Shown here: positions 39,311-40,457 of the stretch, piece after piece | Position numbering within the stretch: the first letter of the stretch is position 1 | Layout of the letters: every line of letters starts with the position of its first letter | Source of the DNA: Bacillota bacterium | Lineage (GTDB): Bacteria > Bacillota > UBA4882 > UBA8346 | DNA: 40,457 bases | Reading direction: 5' to 3' | Assembly (NCBI GenBank): GCA_023435565.1 | Contig: JAEYRN010000038.1 | Span: 1-40,457, forward strand | Position numbers and translations under genes: made by a program | The notes under the pieces: model-generated | What the model saw: the letters and a program-made list of their open reading frames with translations, nothing else | Databases searched by the model: none | What the model was told of the DNA's origin: nothing

Positions 39311-40042
39311 TTAACATGGTTTATTGAGATATCCGTGCTCTCGTGAGCTGTTAATTACAATTTGGGCTGCTTCCGCCGGGCTATCGGCTAACTGAAAAAG
39401 TTTCAAGTCGTTTTGGTCAATAGTACCCACTTCGACCATCCGCTCCCGCATCCAATCGACCAGTCCGGTCCAATAGTTGGAACCATACAATACCACTGGG
39501 AAATGGTCGATTTTTTCGGTTTGGACCAAAGTCAAGGCTTCAAAAAGTTCATCCAAGGTGCCGAACCCGCCGGGCATGATGATAAAGGCGATGGCATACT
39601 TAATGAACATCAGTTTACGGACGAAAAAGTAGCGAAATTTTAAGGCTATTGTTTGGTATTGGTTAGGAAAAGGCTCTCGCGGTAATTGAATGCCGCAGCC
39701 TACGGAAACACCGTTAACTTGATATGCTCCTTTGTTGGCCGCTTCCATAATTCCCGGGCCACCGCCGGAGATAACCGCCAGCCCGGCGGCTACCAGTTGT
39801 TCGGCAATGGCTTCGGTAGCCTGATAAAAGGGGTTTGACTCGTTAAATCTGGCTGATCCGAAGATGGCCGCCGCCGGCCCGATTTTGGAGAGAGCGTCGA
39901 AACCCTCTACCATTTCACCTTGAATTCTTAAGATCCGCCAAGGATCTTGAGTGGTAAAGTCGGGGGTTGGGGGACAGGGAGTCTGGAGCAGTTCCTTATC
40001 TTCGTTATCGTACCAGCCCTTGGGCTGTTGAAGTTGAATCAT
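39311..40042 (-). CDS. LOG-family (TIGR00730) Rossmann-fold protein
   Basis: 243 residues. The lysine-decarboxylase-like LOG fold shows both family motifs: GGGPGIMEAANKGA (about 93-106) and PGGFGTLDELFEALTL (about 157-172), with the key Glu and Arg region in REPFPN and FRYFFVRKLM. LOG proteins cleave nucleoside 5'-monophosphates to base and ribose 5-phosphate; in bacteria the substrate may be cytokinin-type or pyrimidine/purine nucleotides. Its N-terminus is about 50 residues longer than plant LOGs, common in bacterial paralogues. The ATG at 40042 has GGTGAT 4 nt upstream; the GTG at 40051 lies within that ribosome site, so I reject it. It ends about 150 bp before the DUF815 gene on the same strand. 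Confidence 0.93.
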   Translation of the reverse strand: MIQLQQPKGWYDNEDKELLQTPCPPTPDFTTQDPWRILRIQGEMVEGFDALSKIGPAAAIFGSARFNESNPFYQATEAIAEQLVAAGLAVISGGGPGIMEAANKGAYQVNGVSVGCGIQLPREPFPNQYQTIALKFRYFFVRKLMFIKYAIAFIIMPGGFGTLDELFEALTLVQTEKIDHFPVVLYGSNYWTGLVDWMRERMVEVGTIDQNDLKLFQLADSPAEAAQIVINSSREHGYLNKPC

Positions 40043-40370
40043 TTTTATCACCGGAGATATTTTTTACCGGAATTTGTGCAATATACGCCCAACAAATCTG
40101 TTCACTATATGTTGAAAATGTTTTGAGTAAAACATTTACATCCCAAATACCCATTTGAAAGGCTAAATTATTGGACTTTTTTCAATATATGAATCAAGGG
40201 AAATATATCGCAATAATCCACGCTTATCCAAGAAATTAATGCGACATATATAGAAGGTAATCTGGGAGATATTAGCGAAGAAGTTACCAGAAAAGAATGT
40301 TTGGAAAAATCTACTGATTAGCCACAGAGACACAGCATTCCTGTAATAAAGTAAAATCGAAATTGAAAAA

Positions 40371-40442
40371 AAGAGTCGCTCCATGTATGCTGGGTAGAGA
40401 ATGGCTAGCAAAGCATTCAATCCCTAAAAATGGAGGACTCTT
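40371..40442 (+). promoter_or_regulatory. Inverted repeat masking the RBS of the edge gene
   Basis: AAGAGTCGCTCCAT (40371-40384) and ATGGAGGACTCTT (40430-40442) are complementary except for one bulged base. The second arm holds GGAGG (40432-40436), the ribosome site of the gene starting at 40446. A smaller ATGCT/AGCAT stem (40387-40391, 40412-40416) lies in the loop. Elsewhere in 40043-40370 I see only A+T-rich DNA with no supportable gene. Confidence 0.5.
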
Positions 40443-40445
40443 AAG

Positions 40446-40457
40446 ATGAAGTATAAA
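40446..40457 (+). CDS. Start of a plus-strand gene cut by the window edge
   Basis: ATG AAG TAT AAA (Met-Lys-Tyr-Lys) at the very end, with a strong GGAGGA 8 nt upstream. Only four codons are visible, so no product can be named. The RBS lies inside an inverted repeat. The N-terminus and the masked ribosome site would suit a transposase of an insertion sequence, which often limits translation this way, but this is a guess. Confidence 0.4.

Noticed and set aside
40163..40420. 85-residue minus-strand frame rich in Phe, Leu and Ile
   Set aside because: A+T-rich DNA gives such hydrophobic frames by chance; the ribosome site is only 4 nt from the ATG and no domain is visible. A plus-strand fragment reading LIQEINATYIEGNLGDISEE in the same DNA lacks a start codon.

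Overview
The window most likely comes from an endospore-forming Bacillota that also has an outer membrane. Evidence for spores is a complete ger germination-receptor operon (gerA, gerC and three gerB paralogues). Evidence for a second membrane is an RND pump encoded with its adaptor and a TolC-type outer-membrane channel, plus an OmpA/Pal-type peptidoglycan-binding lipoprotein. The DNA is A+T-rich, Shine-Dalgarno sites are strong and start codons mix ATG, GTG and TTG, all as in Bacillota. Diderm spore-formers exist among Negativicutes, Halanaerobiales and Hydrogenispora/Limnochordia-type lineages; I cannot choose between them from this sequence. I saw no rRNA, tRNA or CRISPR array.

Layout. 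0.3-7.7 kb, minus strand: gerA-gerC-gerB-gerB-gerB, then dapL (LL-diaminopimelate aminotransferase). 7.8-9.7 kb, minus: a two-gene ABC-2 exporter. 9.9 kb: a probable 21-residue membrane peptide. 10.1-16.2 kb, minus: tetR-tolC-adaptor-RND pump operon with a near-consensus promoter and a TetR operator at its start. 16.5-17.4 kb, plus: a 40-residue hydrophobic peptide followed by a Phd-antitoxin/Uma2-nuclease fusion. 17.6-21.8 kb, plus: SH3b-NlpC/P60 hydrolase, a small HTH protein with an FtsB/DivIC-like protein, and tex. 22.0-24.9 kb, plus: a DctP-DctQ-DctM TRAP transporter behind a terminator-containing leader.

25.2-35.0 kb is the accessory part. It holds a 1537-residue protein (degenerate kinase domain, AAA-type ATPase, GAF, LuxR HTH), a second small LuxR-type regulator with a closely similar HTH, and four minus-strand lipoprotein genes. 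All four lipoproteins carry the lipidated cysteine at residue 22 followed by a glycine-rich run. Two of these genes share a bipartite upstream element at identical spacing to the -10 box, which suggests a common activator. The two LuxR-type proteins are the obvious local candidates. This is the best candidate in the window for an undescribed regulatory and surface-protein system.

35.2-40.0 kb, minus: a bPH2-like membrane protein, a DUF218/ElyC-like protein, an IPT-OmpA lipoprotein, a DUF815 ATPase whose ribosome binding site lies in an 11-bp hairpin, and a LOG-family protein. The right edge holds the first codons of a plus-strand gene whose ribosome binding site is also within an inverted repeat.
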